From the NCBI GenBank assembly GCA_922989275.2, contig OV277871.1, forward strand, positions 59,293,848 to 59,357,847: a DNA stretch of 64,000 nt, written 5' to 3'. This document shows positions 48,955-60,702 of this stretch, piece by piece. Position 1 is the first letter of the stretch. Each line of letters starts with the position of its first letter. The notes beneath the pieces were generated by a model. It was given only the letters and a program-made list of their open reading frames with translations, was not told where the DNA came from and searched no databases. The stretch is from Gari tellinella (Eukaryota; Mollusca; Bivalvia; Cardiida; Psammobiidae). The position numbers were made by a program, and so were the translations under genes.

Positions 48955-49860
48955 GTAAATCGCATAAAATAACAATAATTCACAAGATTTTACAATGTCA
49001 CGGTCTGGTCGAAAAAGTGTCACGGTTGCAGAGAACATCACACTGAATAGGGTTGGTGCCCGAACACAGCCTTGTTTGACTCCGTTGCTCAATGGAAAGG
49101 CAGGAGATGTTCCATTTTCATAAAACACACGGGTCATCCGACCATCATGGAATATTGCTAACAAATGTTTCTGGACATCCAAATTTGGCCATTATCTTCA
49201 ACAAGCCCTCACTACTAACAGTGTCAAACGCCTTAGTTAGGTCCACGTACGTGACATAAAGATCCTGGTGCTGTTCTTGGCATTTTTTTTAAGTTGACGG
49301 GCAGCAAACACCATATCAATTGTACCTCGACCTGAACGGAAGCTTTGACTTTCAGGAAGAAGAAGGCCTTTCTCTAGGTGAAGAATAAGCATATTGAGCA
49401 GCAGTCTAGCCAGTATTTTACCAGCTATACAAAGCAGTAACTCCCGCGGTGGTTATCACAACATTGTCGAATGCCTTTGCGCTTATACAGGTACACAATG
49501 GAAGCATCTTTGAATTCCTGTGGAAGCTTGCTTTATATCCAGAAGGTGGTGAAGAGTTCATGAAGCTTTTGAAATAGAGTAGGGCCACAATATTTGTAGA
49601 CGTCTGCGGGGATGGCATCAGTTCCAGGTACTGTACCACTTGACAAGTGCTTAATAGGTTTTTTTCAACTTCAGCAATGGATGGTGGACAATCAAGCTCA
49701 GCATTGATCCTGACCTGCGGGAGTCGCTTTATGGCTTCACCATTGATGGATGATGAACGGTTGAGAACTGCGTTGAAGTGCTCAGCCCAACGCTCCAAAG
49801 TGTCCCTCATTCCGTTATTAGTGTATCACCATCAGAGCTGAGAAGAGGAGGTATACATGG
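48955..49860 (-). mobile_element. Non-LTR retrotransposon relic (RT)
   Basis: LERWAEHFNAVLNRSSSING EAIKRLPQV, then CPPSIAEVEKNLLST (linker and RT start, 49418-49805), and LLAIFHDGRMTRVFYENGT with FPLSNGVKQGCVRAPTLFSV (49000-49180), the RT block with NGVKQGCVLAPTLF. Several frameshifts and no intact FADD-type site. The relic ends about 300 bp from SMCO3-like copy 2. Confidence 0.8.
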
Positions 49861-50151
49861 GTTAGGAAACATATTTACATATTTAAAATTCAGCCAAAGG
49901 TCTTCTGTCTGCGTTCAAAATATTAATTCGCGGAGCAAAGATCCCTAAGCCCCGCCTCTTCTGCGAAAGATACCCACACGTACAGTCGCCTCGAGCATTT
50001 ACATGTATACCAATTAAACGTCAAATGTTTTTAATGGACCTGCATGGGGCGAAGGTAAATATAATTTACAACATAATGAATCTGGAATATATGTAAAATC
50101 GTTCTCTTAATTCTTGATTTAGAAAACCCGCCTAGGCACGAGTATCTTCAG

Positions 50152-50823
50152 TTACTCGCAGGATATTTCGATCAAACAGATGACCTTCTCTATACTCTTG
50201 CTGTATTCATAAGATGCCGGCTCGAATTCTTTCAAGGCCGCCTCCAAATCTTTAATGGACTCTTCCAGTTTGTCTTTCTCAATAGCCCCTATGATCGCGC
50301 TTATTACCATATCAACAGCTAGCAATATAACTGCGACGACAAGGGTAGCAACTGCACAAACCCTCAATTTAGAAAACTTCTCCACCATCGAGGCCAGCCA
50401 CTTGCCACGTGCAATCTGTGCGCACACAGCTACACCTGTAATGGTTGCGACGGCCCCCAGCGACACTCCGGTTATTTTTCGGCCCCACTCTAAAGAACCC
50501 GAAAATGTAACCTTTGTGTCCATGATCTTCCTGTAAAGGGTAGGTTCCAACAGTTCCTGTAGTTTCTTCTTCTTTTCGGAAATATAGGCCTGGATTTCGT
50601 TCATGCGGAGTATGATTGTGTCGCAATTTCCTCCGATTGTTGCATCATGATCCACTTTAATATGAAAGAACTTCTTGCCGGGCAGATGTTCGTGTATAAC
50701 GTCTATAAGATCGTTAGTTCGCTTGAAATTGCCCTCCATCAATGTGATAAGTTTTGTGAAGAGACGTACCACCTCTTTACGCCTGCCAGGATTTCCAGGG
50801 TAAAATATATCACTCCAGGACAT
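50152..50823 (-). CDS. SMCO3: SMCO3-like protein, copy 2
   Basis: A 223-residue paralogue of the gene at 40.7-41.4 kb, roughly 60-65% identical by eye. It opens MSWSDIFYPGNPGRRKEVVR, carries IGGNCDTIILRMNEIQAYIS and LLEPTLYRKIM, two hydrophobic stretches (about 117-140 and 155-180), then GAIEKDKLEESIKDLEAALK and EFEPASYEY. As in copy 1, the ATG follows a pyrimidine-rich 3' splice site closely (TTTTTTTTCAG/ATACAAC then ATG; acceptor 50831-50833). Upstream in-frame codons are therefore intronic and the coding region appears to occupy one exon. Same strand and about 9.4 kb from copy 1, suggesting local gene duplication. No clear poly(A) signal was found close to the stop. Confidence 0.82.
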   Translation of the reverse strand: MSWSDIFYPGNPGRRKEVVRLFTKLITLMEGNFKRTNDLIDVIHEHLPGKKFFHIKVDHDATIGGNCDTIILRMNEIQAYISEKKKKLQELLEPTLYRKIMDTKVTFSGSLEWGRKITGVSLGAVATITGVAVCAQIARGKWLASMVEKFSKLRVCAVATLVVAVILLAVDMVISAIIGAIEKDKLEESIKDLEAALKEFEPASYEYSKSIEKVICLIEISCE

Positions 50824-50849
50824 GTTGTATCTGAAAAAAAAACAGGTTA

Positions 50850-51115
50850 CTTTAACCCTTTGAATCCTAGTGACGCATATGTGTCCTTTGCAAACAGTGT
50901 ACCTGGGAAGAGTACACATGTCCTATGCAAACATCGAAGGTCCAGATCAGAGGGGTCCTCACGGAGCTCTCTGATCTGGGTCTTCTATATTTGTCATATT
51001 ATATAATATATTGTCTAAACAACCCTAAATAGTTAAAATGGATTTGACTAAATTGGGAACTACATGTAGTATTATCAAATTTAAGTTTAAGGGAGGAAAG
51101 AGTTAAAATGGACTT
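50850..51115 (+). repeat. Family E copy, reverse-like arrangement
   Basis: ATCCTAGTGACGCATATGTG, hairpin AGATCAGAGGGGTCCTCACG / GAGCTCTCTGATCTGGGTC, ending AAGGGAGGAAAGAGTTAAAA. It lies in the intron just upstream of the SMCO3-like copy 2 acceptor. Confidence 0.68.
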
Positions 51116-51176
51116 AGCTTAACGCATTCATCCGTCAAATTTGTAATAAGGCCTTCCAGTTTCAAAATGATATATA

Positions 51177-52867
51177 ACTCATTATCCCCTGAGACTTCCA
51201 ATGGACAATTCCAGTTTTCAATAAAGGCTGGTCCATTTTTGACTATTTAGACTATTTAGGTTTGTTATTTTTATGCCCCCAGAATCTACGATTCGGGGGC
51301 ATATAGTTTTTGTCATGTCTGTTGGTTTGTCCGTCCGTCCGTCTGTCTGTGCCAAAAACCTTAACCTTGGCTATAACTCTTGCATTTTTGTACCTGGACC
51401 TTTTATACTTGGCATGTGTCTTCCCTGTATCAAGACCTTTCCATCCATACAAACCTTTTTGACCTTGTGACCTTGACCTTGACATTTGACCTACTTTTGT
51501 CAAAATCTTTAAATGGCTATAACATTTGCACCAGTAGGCCCAGGGCTTTCATATTTTGTATGTATATTTCTTTTGTCAAGACCTTTCCAACCATACCAAC
51601 ATCTTTGACCATGTGACCTTGACCTTGACCTTTGACCTATTTAATCAAACTTTTACCAAAAACCTTAACCTTGGCTATAACTTTTGCATTTTTAAACCTG
51701 GGCCGTTTATACTTGGCATGTGTATTCCTCATGGCAAGACCTTTCCAACCATATAAAACTTTTTGACCTTGTGACCTTGACATTTGACCTACTTTTGTAA
51801 AAATCTTTAAATGGCTATATAATTTGCACCAGTTGGCCCAGGGCTTTCATATTTTGTATGCATATTTCTTGTGTTAAGACCTTTCCAACTATACCAAAGT
51901 CTATGACCATGTGACCTTGACCTCGACCTTTGACCAATTTAATCAAACTTTAACCAAAAACCTTAACCTTGGCTATAACTTTTGCATTTTTGCACCTGGG
52001 CCTTTTATACTTGACAGGTGTCTTCCCTGTGGCGAGACCTTTCCAACCATACAAAACTTTTTGACATTGTGACCTTGACATTTGACCTACTTTTGTTAAA
52101 ATCTTTAAATGGCTATAACATTTGCCCCAGTAGGCCTACGGCTTTCATATTTTGTTTATATATTTCTTGTGTCAAGACCTTTCCAACTATACCTACGCTT
52201 TTGCCCTTGTGACCTTGACCTTTGACCGGCTTTTGTATAAATCTTTATATGCCTATAACATTTGAACCAGTAGGCCTAGAGCTTCCATACTTTGTATGTA
52301 CAGGTACATTGTATGTTTCTTGTGTTAAGACTTGTTCAACCATGCCAATGTTTCATTTACCATGCGACCATGACTTTTGACCTACTTTTGCAAATAAGCA
52401 TTACATTACAGAACATGACGCTGGCTGGGGGCATTTGTGTTTCACAAACACATTGCTTTTCATCTAATCTTCACCAAACTTTCTGAAAATGTTGTTGACA
52501 TAAAATGGAGACCAATTTGGATAACCAGCGGCACCAATTTATGCTAGGCCCTTTGGAGTAATGGCCCTTGAAGTCCTTAAAATGGCGCTCCACTACAGTT
52601 TCAGCTCTCTAACTTTTACGTTTGATAGTCTGGATTCCCCTCCCTGTATCATCGGGGGCATTCGTGTAACTGGGACACGCTCTTGTTTATAATATATTAC
52701 AAAATGACAAACAAAGAAGTCCTTGATTAGAGGGCTCCTGCAGGAGCCCTCCTGTAGGAGCCCTCTAATCAGGGACTTCACTGTTTGCATCAGACAAGTG
52801 TATTCTTCACATGTACTCCTTTGGTAGACGACGCATATATGCGTCACTAAGGCTCAATGAGTTAAAC
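51177..52867 (+). repeat. Family E copy split by a GGGGGCAT element
   Basis: Left part AACTCATTATCCCCTGAGAC to GACTATTTAGG (51265). The right part resumes ATATTACAAAATGACAAACA (52690), hairpin GAGGGCTCCTGCAGGAGCCC with a partial duplication, end ATATATGCGTCACTAAGGCT. Confidence 0.7.
51272..52690 (+). mobile_element. ATGCCCCC/GGGGGCAT element, long form
   Basis: Starts TTTATGCCCCCAGAATCTAC then GATTCGGGGGCATATAGT; ends TCATCGGGGGCATTCGTGTA and CGCTCTTGTTT. Alternating tandem units carry GTGACCTTGACCTTGAC, CCTTGGCTATAACTTTTGCA and AAATGGCTATAACATTTG. Open frames within it are repeat translations. Confidence 0.75.
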
Positions 52868-52884
52868 GTTTTTCCAACATTTAG

Positions 52885-53060
52885 GATTGTTTTTTCACAC
52901 AATGTTGAAAAATGACAAACAGTGCTGACCTTGATTGTATTGTCCCATCTGGAACCCTCTAATCTAGTTTAACATGGAGTATATATAACAAGTGTACTCT
53001 TTAGAATCACACTTTTTATAAATGATAAGTATACTCTTTGCAAGGGTGCAATGAGTTAAA
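52885..53060 (+). repeat. Family E copy, diverged
   Basis: TTGAAAAATGACAAACAGTG, ATAAGTATACTCTTTGCAAG GGTGCAATGAG. Confidence 0.5.
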
Positions 53061-53117
53061 GTGTATAGATACCTGTTGTTAAGGTTGAACCTTTTCCCCT
53101 TTTAATCACCAAAATCG

Positions 53118-53190
53118 TTTGCAAACAGTTTGGATCCTGATCAGACGCCGCATTACACGGCGTCTTATCAGGATCCAAACTGTTTGACAG
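53118..53190. repeat. GATCAGACGCCG-type hairpin, nearly perfect
   Basis: AAACAGTTTGGATCCTGATC AGACGCCG / CGGCGTCTTATCAGGATCCA AACTGTTTG. Confidence 0.75.
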
Positions 53191-53789
53191 TCGTATCGAT
53201 ATGTTTGTTTTAAGTCATACTACACTGAATCTTACTTTGAAACAATCTTGCAAACACCAAAAGTAAAACAGACGACAATAAAACAGTGAAGGGATGAAAT
53301 TAGAGAGGTTTCGATTTCTTACTTGTACTGGTACGTATACGTGTAGCTCGCTTTTTATGTGGAATACCATCGTGACGTAATCAAGGTATGCGCACCTATC
53401 TTTTGATTTACAAGTTGATAACGTGTGGCATACAGTCTACCCGTTAGAGTAAAACGTGTAAGATCATCAACCTTCATTTTATTCCTATTATTTATATAGC
53501 TCATGTAAATGTTATTTAATAGAATGTTGGTACAAACCCCTATCTTCATTGTGTATGTATTTATTTTTTAAAAAGATTTGAGTTTAAAGAGTAAAATATC
53601 GGATTAGGTGACACGGCTACACGCTATAATCCACAGCCAAAAAAGTCGCTTGAAAAACAAAACTTGATATCAACCTTTCAAATGATACATAATCCTTCCC
53701 TGAGTACTAAAACAATAAAAGATATGTGCACGTATGTGTGTTCAATGTGCGTGCAAGGTGCATGCGTCTGTCTTTATCTGCATTTGTCT

Positions 53790-53960
53790 GTATGTATATC
53801 TCTCTTTCTCTCTCGTTCTCTCTGTGTCGCTGTCTGTCTGTCTGCATCTGATTGCGCATGTCTATGGACCTACCTATCGGTCCGGTCTGTCATTTCGTCT
53901 CTCTTTCTGCCTCTCTTTCTCTCTCTTTCTCTCTCTCTCTATATATATCTCTCTCTTTTT
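53790..53960 (+). repeat. (CT)n-rich microsatellite region
   Basis: TCTCTCTTTCTCTCTCGTTC and CTCTCTCTCTCTATATATAT; the Ser/Leu-rich open frames here are spurious. Confidence 0.9.
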
Positions 53961-54245
53961 GGATCTAAGACATAAAATATGATCATGTTCCTCTAATTTG
54001 AGAATAGATATTTTTCTATATCGAATCTATATAGATCTACTATGTATAGATCGATACCTAATCCAACGCTAGATCTATTAAAGCTGACTTATTTTACAGA
54101 AAAATGGCATCAAACCGTAAAAAATTGTTCTTTTCAACGAAACGCTTGATGTCAAGATGTTGAGAGAGGTGTTTGCACAAAACCCCATCCAGAACAAAAA
54201 AGCTGGGAAAGTATCGCCGACGCAATAAGAGATGCAGACATGCCC

Positions 54246-54444
54246 ATCGATGGAAGACGAAACGCAAACACAATACATTAAAATGCAGAAAATTACATTT
54301 TTTGAAATTTATCACAAATTAATTTCATCTCAGATACAAAATTATGGAAGCGTATTCAGATGTCGGGTTACCAAACTGTTTGCAGGGGAAATACTAGTTT
54401 TAGCGTAAACGCGTTTATTTGGAAAGAATGACGCTTCTCCACTG
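54246..54444. mobile_element. Family A MITE, left end missing
   Basis: GAAGACGAAACGCAAACACA ... GCGTTTATTTGGAAAGAATG and TTCTCCACTG before TA; the hairpin arm is shortened. Confidence 0.58.
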
Positions 54445-54560
54445 TAGGCTACATCAAGGATTAACATAACACAGTAAACTAAAACCTACACCATGTATAA
54501 TTGTACAAGTTGTCCAATTTGGAAACACGATTTAGACAATACGTGTTTACATAATATGTA

Positions 54561-54803
54561 CAGTGGAGAAAACGTTATTCTTTCCCGTTTAAACGCAAAC
54601 GAAACGCAAACGCAGTGCATTAAAATGGGTAAAATGACACATTTTGACAATTTTGAAGACTCAGTTGAGCCTGAGTGGTAAACAGTTTGGAGCCTGATCA
54701 GACGCCGGGTGACCCGGCGTCTCATCTGGCTCTAAACTGTTTTCAATTGAAATAATAGTTTTAGCGTTTGAATTTATTGGGAAGTAATCACGTTTTCTCC
54801 ACA
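54561..54803. mobile_element. Family A MITE, complete
   Basis: CAGTGGAGAAAACGTTATTC, hairpin GGAGCCTGATCAGACGCCGG GTGACCCGGCGTCTCATCTGGC, right end CACGTTTTCTCCAC; preceded by TA. Confidence 0.7.
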
Positions 54804-55029
54804 CGTACACGTTCACGTAAAAGAAATCGAAACCCTCTTTACAAATATTTTACTCGTGAACGGGAACTTGTGGTCACACGTACCCGTACCCGTACACGTA
54901 AGAAATCCAAACCTCTCTATTATCACGATTAATTTGGCAGTTAAGAGTGAAAAAAAGAGCAAAAACTGCCTACTTTCACGCCCCCAAATGAATGTCTGAG
55001 ATCGACTCAGAACAAAGGTATATTATAAG

Positions 55030-55130
55030 TTATTATTATTATTATTTACAACAACAACAACAACAACACAATAATAATAATAGTAATAATAATAACAATG
55101 ACAATAATGATAAAAGCAATAGTAAAAATA
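55030..55130 (+). repeat. (ATT)n/(AAC)n/(AAT)n microsatellite
   Basis: TATTATTATTATTATTTACA ACAACAACAACAACAAC and a trailing AATAAT run. Confidence 0.85.
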
Positions 55131-55534
55131 ATGAATTTGAAACTATATGAATAATGGAATAAATGGTACATACCAAATTCGATTTGAAGTCTCGCCGTCA
55201 GCTAAGGCTATCCACACTAATTTTCTAACCTACATACGAGTATAGCAGTATTATAAGGCAGCCGACGATGCATGAATTCATAAAACATAATGTCGATCAG
55301 CTCCGATGCTCATCTAACATGTTCAACCTTGGCCAAATTTAGACTGCTGACAAAAATAATAGGTGTAATTTGAGACTGAGCTTTGGGGTAGTGATGTGGA
55401 ATACGTTTTGAGAGAATCACATTATTGTTTCGTAGAAAAGTTTCTGTGTAAACATATATTCATTTCTCAAAATATGTTTACGTGGAAGTTTAGATGAATC
55501 GCACTGTCAATTGAAAACAGTGTCATCTTCGATA

Positions 55535-58500
55535 CAGTGCTCCCTCTCTCAACGGCCCTCCGAACAAAGATTCATTCCTAACAACAATGATTGCCGCTGT
55601 TCCCCCAAACAAAACAACACATTTCAGTGCTCTGAACAAAGATTCATTCCTTACAACAATGATTGCCGCTGTTCACCAAAGAAAAAACCCAACACATTTC
55701 AGTGCTGCTTCCAAAAAACGACCCTCTGCACGCCGCTGTTCACCAAACAAAACAACTCATTTTAGTGCTGCTTCCCAAAAATTATCATCTGAACAAAGAT
55801 TCATTCCTTACAACTATGATTTCCGCTGTTCACAAAACAAAACAACACATTTCAGTGCTCCTTCCAAAAAACGATCATCTGAACAAAGATTCATTCCTTA
55901 CAACAATGATTTCCGCTGTTCCCCAAACAAAACAACACAGTACAGTGCTCCTTCCAAAAAACGATCATCTGAACAAATATTCATTCCTTACAACAATGAA
56001 TGCCGCTGTTCCCCAAACAAAACAACACATTTCAGTGCTCCTTCCAAAAAACGACCGTCTGAACAAAGATTCATTCCTAACAACAATGATTGCCGCTGTT
56101 CCCCCAAACAAAACAACACATTTCAGTGCTCCGAACAAAGATTCATTCCTAACAACAATGATTGCCGCTGTTCCCCCAAACAAAACAACACATTTCAGTG
56201 CTCCGAACAAAGATTCATTCCTAACAACAATGATTGCCGCTGTTCCCCCAAACAAAACAACACATTTCAGTGCTCCGAACAAAGATTAATTCCTAACAAC
56301 AATGATTGCCGCTGTTCCCCCAAACAAAACAACACATTTCAGTGCTCCGAACAAAGATTCATTCCTAACAACAATGATTGCCGCTGTTCCCCCAAACAAA
56401 ACAACACATTTCAGTGCTTCGAACAAAGATTCATTCCTTACAACAATGATTGCCGCTGTTCCCCAAACAAGACAAAACATAACAGTGGTACCTCCCTACA
56501 CAAAACCAGACAGTACAGTACTCCTACCCAAAAACGATCCTCTGAACAAAGATTCAAACTTACAACAAAAATTGCCGCTGTTCGACTAACGAAACAACAC
56601 AGTACGGTGCTCCTTCCCAAAAACGCCACACTGAACAAAGATTCATTCCTTTCAACAATGATTTCCGCTGTTCCCCAAACAAAACAACACAGTACAGTGC
56701 TCCTTCCAAAAAACGATCATCTGAACAAATATTCATTCCTTACAACAATGAATGCCGCTGTTCCCCAAACAAAACAACACATTTCAGCGCTCCTTCCAAA
56801 AAACGACCCTCTGAACAAAGATTCATTCCTAACAACAATGATTGCCGCTGTTCCCCCAAACAAAACAACACATTTCACTGCTCCGAACAAAGATTAATTC
56901 CTAACAACAATGATTGCCGCTGTTCCCCCAAACAAAACAACACATTTCAGTGCTTCGAACAAAGATTCGTTCCTTACAACAATGATTGCCGCTGTTCCCC
57001 AAACAAGACAAAACATAACAGTGGTACCTCCCTACACAAAACCAGACAGTACAGTACTCCTACCCAAAAACGATCCTCTGAACAAAGATTCAAACCTACA
57101 ACAAAAATTGCCGCTGTTCGACTAACGAAACAACACAGTACGGTGCTCCTTCCCAAAAACGCCACACTGAACAAAGATTCATTCCTACAACAAAGATTGC
57201 CGCTGTTCACCAAACAAAACAACACATTTCAGTGCTCCTTCCAAAAAACGATCATCTGAACAAAGATTCATTCATTACAACAATGAATACCGCTGTTCCC
57301 CAAACAAAACAACACAGTACAGTGCTCCTTCTCAAAAACGCCACACTGAACAAAGATTCATTCCTACAACAAAGATTGCCGCTGTTCCCCCAAACAAAAC
57401 AACACATTTCAGTGCTCCTTCCTAAAAACGATCATCTGAACAAAGATTCATTCATTACAACAATGATTTCCGCTGTTCACAAAACAAAACAACACATTTC
57501 AGTGCTCCTTCCTAAAAACGACAATCTGAACAAAGATTCATTCATTACAACAATGATTTCCGTTGTTCACAAAACAAAACAACACATTTCAGTGCTCCTT
57601 CCCAAAAACGACAATCTGAACAAAGATTCATTCATTACAACAATGATTGCCGCTGTTCCCCAAACAAAACAACACAGTACAGTGCTCCTTCTCAAAAACG
57701 CCACACTGAACAAAGATTCATTCCTACAACAAAGATTGCCGCTGTTCCCCTAACAAAACAACACAGTACAGTGCTGCTTCCAAAAACGACCTTCTGAACA
57801 AAGATTCATTCATTACAACAATGAATGCCGCTGTTCCCCAAACAAAACAACACAGTACATTGCTGCTTCCAAACAACGACCCTCTGAACAAAGATTCATT
57901 CATTACAACAATGAATGCCGCTGTTCCCCAAACAAAACAACACAGTACATTGCTGCTTCCAAACAACGACCCTCTGAACAAAGATTCATTCATTACAACA
58001 ATGAATGCCGCTGTTCCCCAAACAAAACAACACAGTACGGTGCTCCTTCGCAAAAACGCCACACTGAACAAAGATTCATTCCTACAACAAAGATTGCCGC
58101 TGTTCCCCTAACAAAACAACACATAACAGTGGTACCTCCCTACAACGGCCCTCCATATACAGATTCATTCCTACAACAACGATTTCCGCTGTTCCCCAAA
58201 CAAAACAACACAGTACAGTGGTCCGTCCAAAAAACGACCCTCTGAAAAAAATTTCATTCCTTACAACAATGATTTCCGCTGTTCCCCAAACAAAACAACA
58301 CATTTCAGTGCTGCTTCCAAACAACGACCCTCTGAACAAAGATTCATTCCTTACAACAATGATTTCCGCTGTTCCCCAAACAAAACAACACAGTACAGTG
58401 CTGCTTCTAAAATACGACCCTCTGAACAAAGATTCATTCCTTACAACAATGATTTCCGCTGTTCCCCAAACAAAACAACACAGTACAGTGCTCCTTCCAA

Positions 58501-58976
58501 AAACGACCCTCTGAACAAAGATTCATTACTTACAACAATGATTGCCGCTGTTCCCCAAACAAAACAACACAGTACAGTGCTGCTTCCAAACAACGACCCT
58601 CTGAACAAAGATTCATTCCTCACAACAATGATTGCCGCTGTTCCCCAAACAAAACAACACATTTCAGTGCTCCGAACAAAGATTCATTTCTAACAACAAT
58701 GATTGCCGCTGTTCCCCAAACAAAACAACACATTTCAGTGCTCCGAACAAAGATTCATTCCTAACAACAATGATTGCCGCTGTTCCCCCAAACAAAACAA
58801 CACAGTACAGTGCTGCTTCCAAAATACGACCCTCTGAACAAAGATTCATTCCTTACAACAATGATTGCCGCTGTTTACCAAACAAATCAAGACACTACAG
58901 TGCTGCTTCCAAAATAAATGACCCACTGAACATTGATTCATGCCTTACAACAATGATTGCCGCTGTTCACCAAACA
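55535..58976 (+). repeat. 3.4-kb tandem array of 72/90-bp units derived from family B
   Basis: The array opens like a family B left end (CAGTGCTCCCTCTCTCAACG after TA). It then repeats GAACAAAGATTCATTCCTAA CAACAATGATTGCCGCTGTT and CCCCAAACAAAACAACACA about 40 times. Units are 90 bp with a TTCCAAAAAACGACCCTCT segment or 72 bp without it; a few are 89 bp. A 536-bp block is itself repeated (56461 and 56997). Because 72 and 90 are multiples of three and the unit lacks stops, open frames of up to 436 codons exist in several frames and on both strands. There is no evidence of a start context, splice sites or frame preference, so it is treated as satellite-like DNA and not a gene. Confidence 0.8.
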
Positions 58977-59014
58977 GTCTAGTCCAATTTTTTATTTTTT
59001 AGGGTCGATTGTTA

Positions 59015-59180
59015 CAATATGTGTCAAAATGACAAACAGTGTAGACAACTATCAGGGGGCTCCTTAAGAACCCTTTTATCAGGGTCTACACTGTTAACAT
59101 AGGACAAGTGTAATCCTCACATGTACACTGTTTGCAAATGACGCTTATATGCGTGACTAGGGATAAATGAGTTAAGTATT
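59015..59180 (+). repeat. Family E copy
   Basis: AATGACAAACAGTGTAGACA, GGGGGCTCCTTAAGAACCCT, ATATGCGTGACTAGGGATAA. Confidence 0.65.
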
Positions 59181-59571
59181 AGTTATAGTTCATTCTCAGC
59201 TCAATTTACCGCTCGTACCAGTTTGTCATCCAATGAAAGGGCTCTATAACGAAAGGCGTTGCTCCGTATTTTCGAAAACCAGCCAGTTTACTTTTACGGA
59301 TGACGTAACACAATAAACTAGAAAATCGACCGGGAACCCTGTACGCATGTAGGGCTCACTGCAAAAGTTTTGCGTAAGTTGTTTAGTAAAACGGGCCCCT
59401 TAACTTCAGCTTCTGAGAGTAGAGCAGATAGCTCTTTCAGCGACTTTAATGTAATTTCTGCCTGCTTTAACATCTTCACTGCCGTGACGTCATCAATTTT
59501 AAACATTTGTCGTCTGCTTTCATTTCTCAAATTTAATTTTTAGGTATTTTGATATAAGAAATATTGAAATG

Positions 59572-59645
59572 AGTGTCAAACAATTTGGATCTTGATCAGA
59601 CGCCGCGTTACGCGGCGTCTGATCAGGATCCAAACTGTTTGCAAA
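59572..59645. repeat. GATCAGACGCCG hairpin, perfect core
   Basis: TTGGATCTTGATCAGACGCC GCGTTACGCGGCGTCTGATC AGGATCCAAACTGTTTGCA. Arms of about 30 bp with one mismatch. Confidence 0.8.
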
Positions 59646-60109
59646 TAACTAGTGCACTCGGGGTAAGGCAGTGAAGGGGTTAAGCATCAATTCGGCGTTG
59701 TGTATAAAAAAGTTATGTTTCTGTAACAGTGCAAGGTAGAAACAGGAATGTGCATCTGTGTGAGGAATAACATACATTCGCTTTACTGTTTAATAATATT
59801 TTATTGCATATTTATGAATACTTGATTTAAACAGTATCTATATTATAATATATTACCGAATGGTTGGGCAACAAATTATACCAACATAAAGAACATAAGA
59901 AAAAGAACATCCAAGTCTGAACTGTAGTACACGTATAAACATTATGCTGTAACACAAATGAAAACTATCTTTACAACCCAAATTTACAACACGACTAAAA
60001 AGTAATCTCATTTTCACGGTCAGCTTTGCCAATTTTGGAAATCCATTTGCGATAATTTAGGGTTGAATTTTACAATATATTGCAAATTTACGAACAGCGT
60101 AGTTAAAAT

Positions 60110-60565
60110 ATATATTCAGAAGATGGAAGTGTCGCATATTCCGAACAATGTGATGCGATGTGATACTATACTATACTATACTATACTAGAATAATATAAT
60201 ATAATGTGTTTTCAGAAGATGGAGGTGTAGCATCTTTTGAACAATGCAATGTGATGGTATAATATGATATACATGTAATATAATATGCATTCAGGAGATA
60301 GAGGTATCGCGTCTTTTGAACAATGTGATGATATAATATAATTCAATAAAATATAATATAATAAACATATATAATATAATATATTATGATATTATATATT
60401 ATAATAAATATAATATATATTCAGAAAATGGAGGTGTCGCGTCTGTTGAGCAATGTGATGTGATCTGATGTGATGGTATAATATAATACAATAAACATGT
60501 AATATAATATTATATATTATACTATAATATTACACTATGCATTGTAATATAAATGTAGTATAATA
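60110..60565. repeat. AT-rich satellite with ATATAAT runs
   Basis: Four units of about 95-125 bp, each with CAGAAGATGGAGGTGTCGC-like and TTTTGAACAATGTGATG phrases joined by (ATATAATA)n. Confidence 0.78.
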
Positions 60566-60569
60566 TGTA

Positions 60570-60685
60570 GAGCGAAACCTCTGTATTACGACCACTTTAA
60601 CAGGGCTGATGTCATAAAATACAGGTAGCAGATTAAAGTAAGATAAACGTAAAACAGAAAATGGAGGGTTTCACAAACGCGTTTA
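60570..60685. mobile_element. Short MITE (AGCGAAACCTCTGT ends)
   Basis: GTAGAGCGAAACCTCTGTATTA and a partial inverted partner GGAGGGTTTCACAAACGC. Confidence 0.4.
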
Positions 60686-60702
60686 GAGGGGAAAATTACA
60701 TA

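Noticed and set aside
51252..51756. Small proteins over the GGGGGCAT element
   Set aside because: They translate the element's inverted end and tandem units.
53664..53982. Ser/Leu-rich membrane-like proteins
   Set aside because: Translation of a CT-rich microsatellite.
55587..56897. A 436-codon open frame with Cys-rich repeats, as a protein gene
   Set aside because: It is the tandem array read in one of several simultaneously open frames; overlapping long frames exist in other registers and on the other strand, and no splice or promoter signal frames it.
55535..58976. CRISPR-like array
   Set aside because: The whole unit repeats without unique spacers, and the genome is animal.
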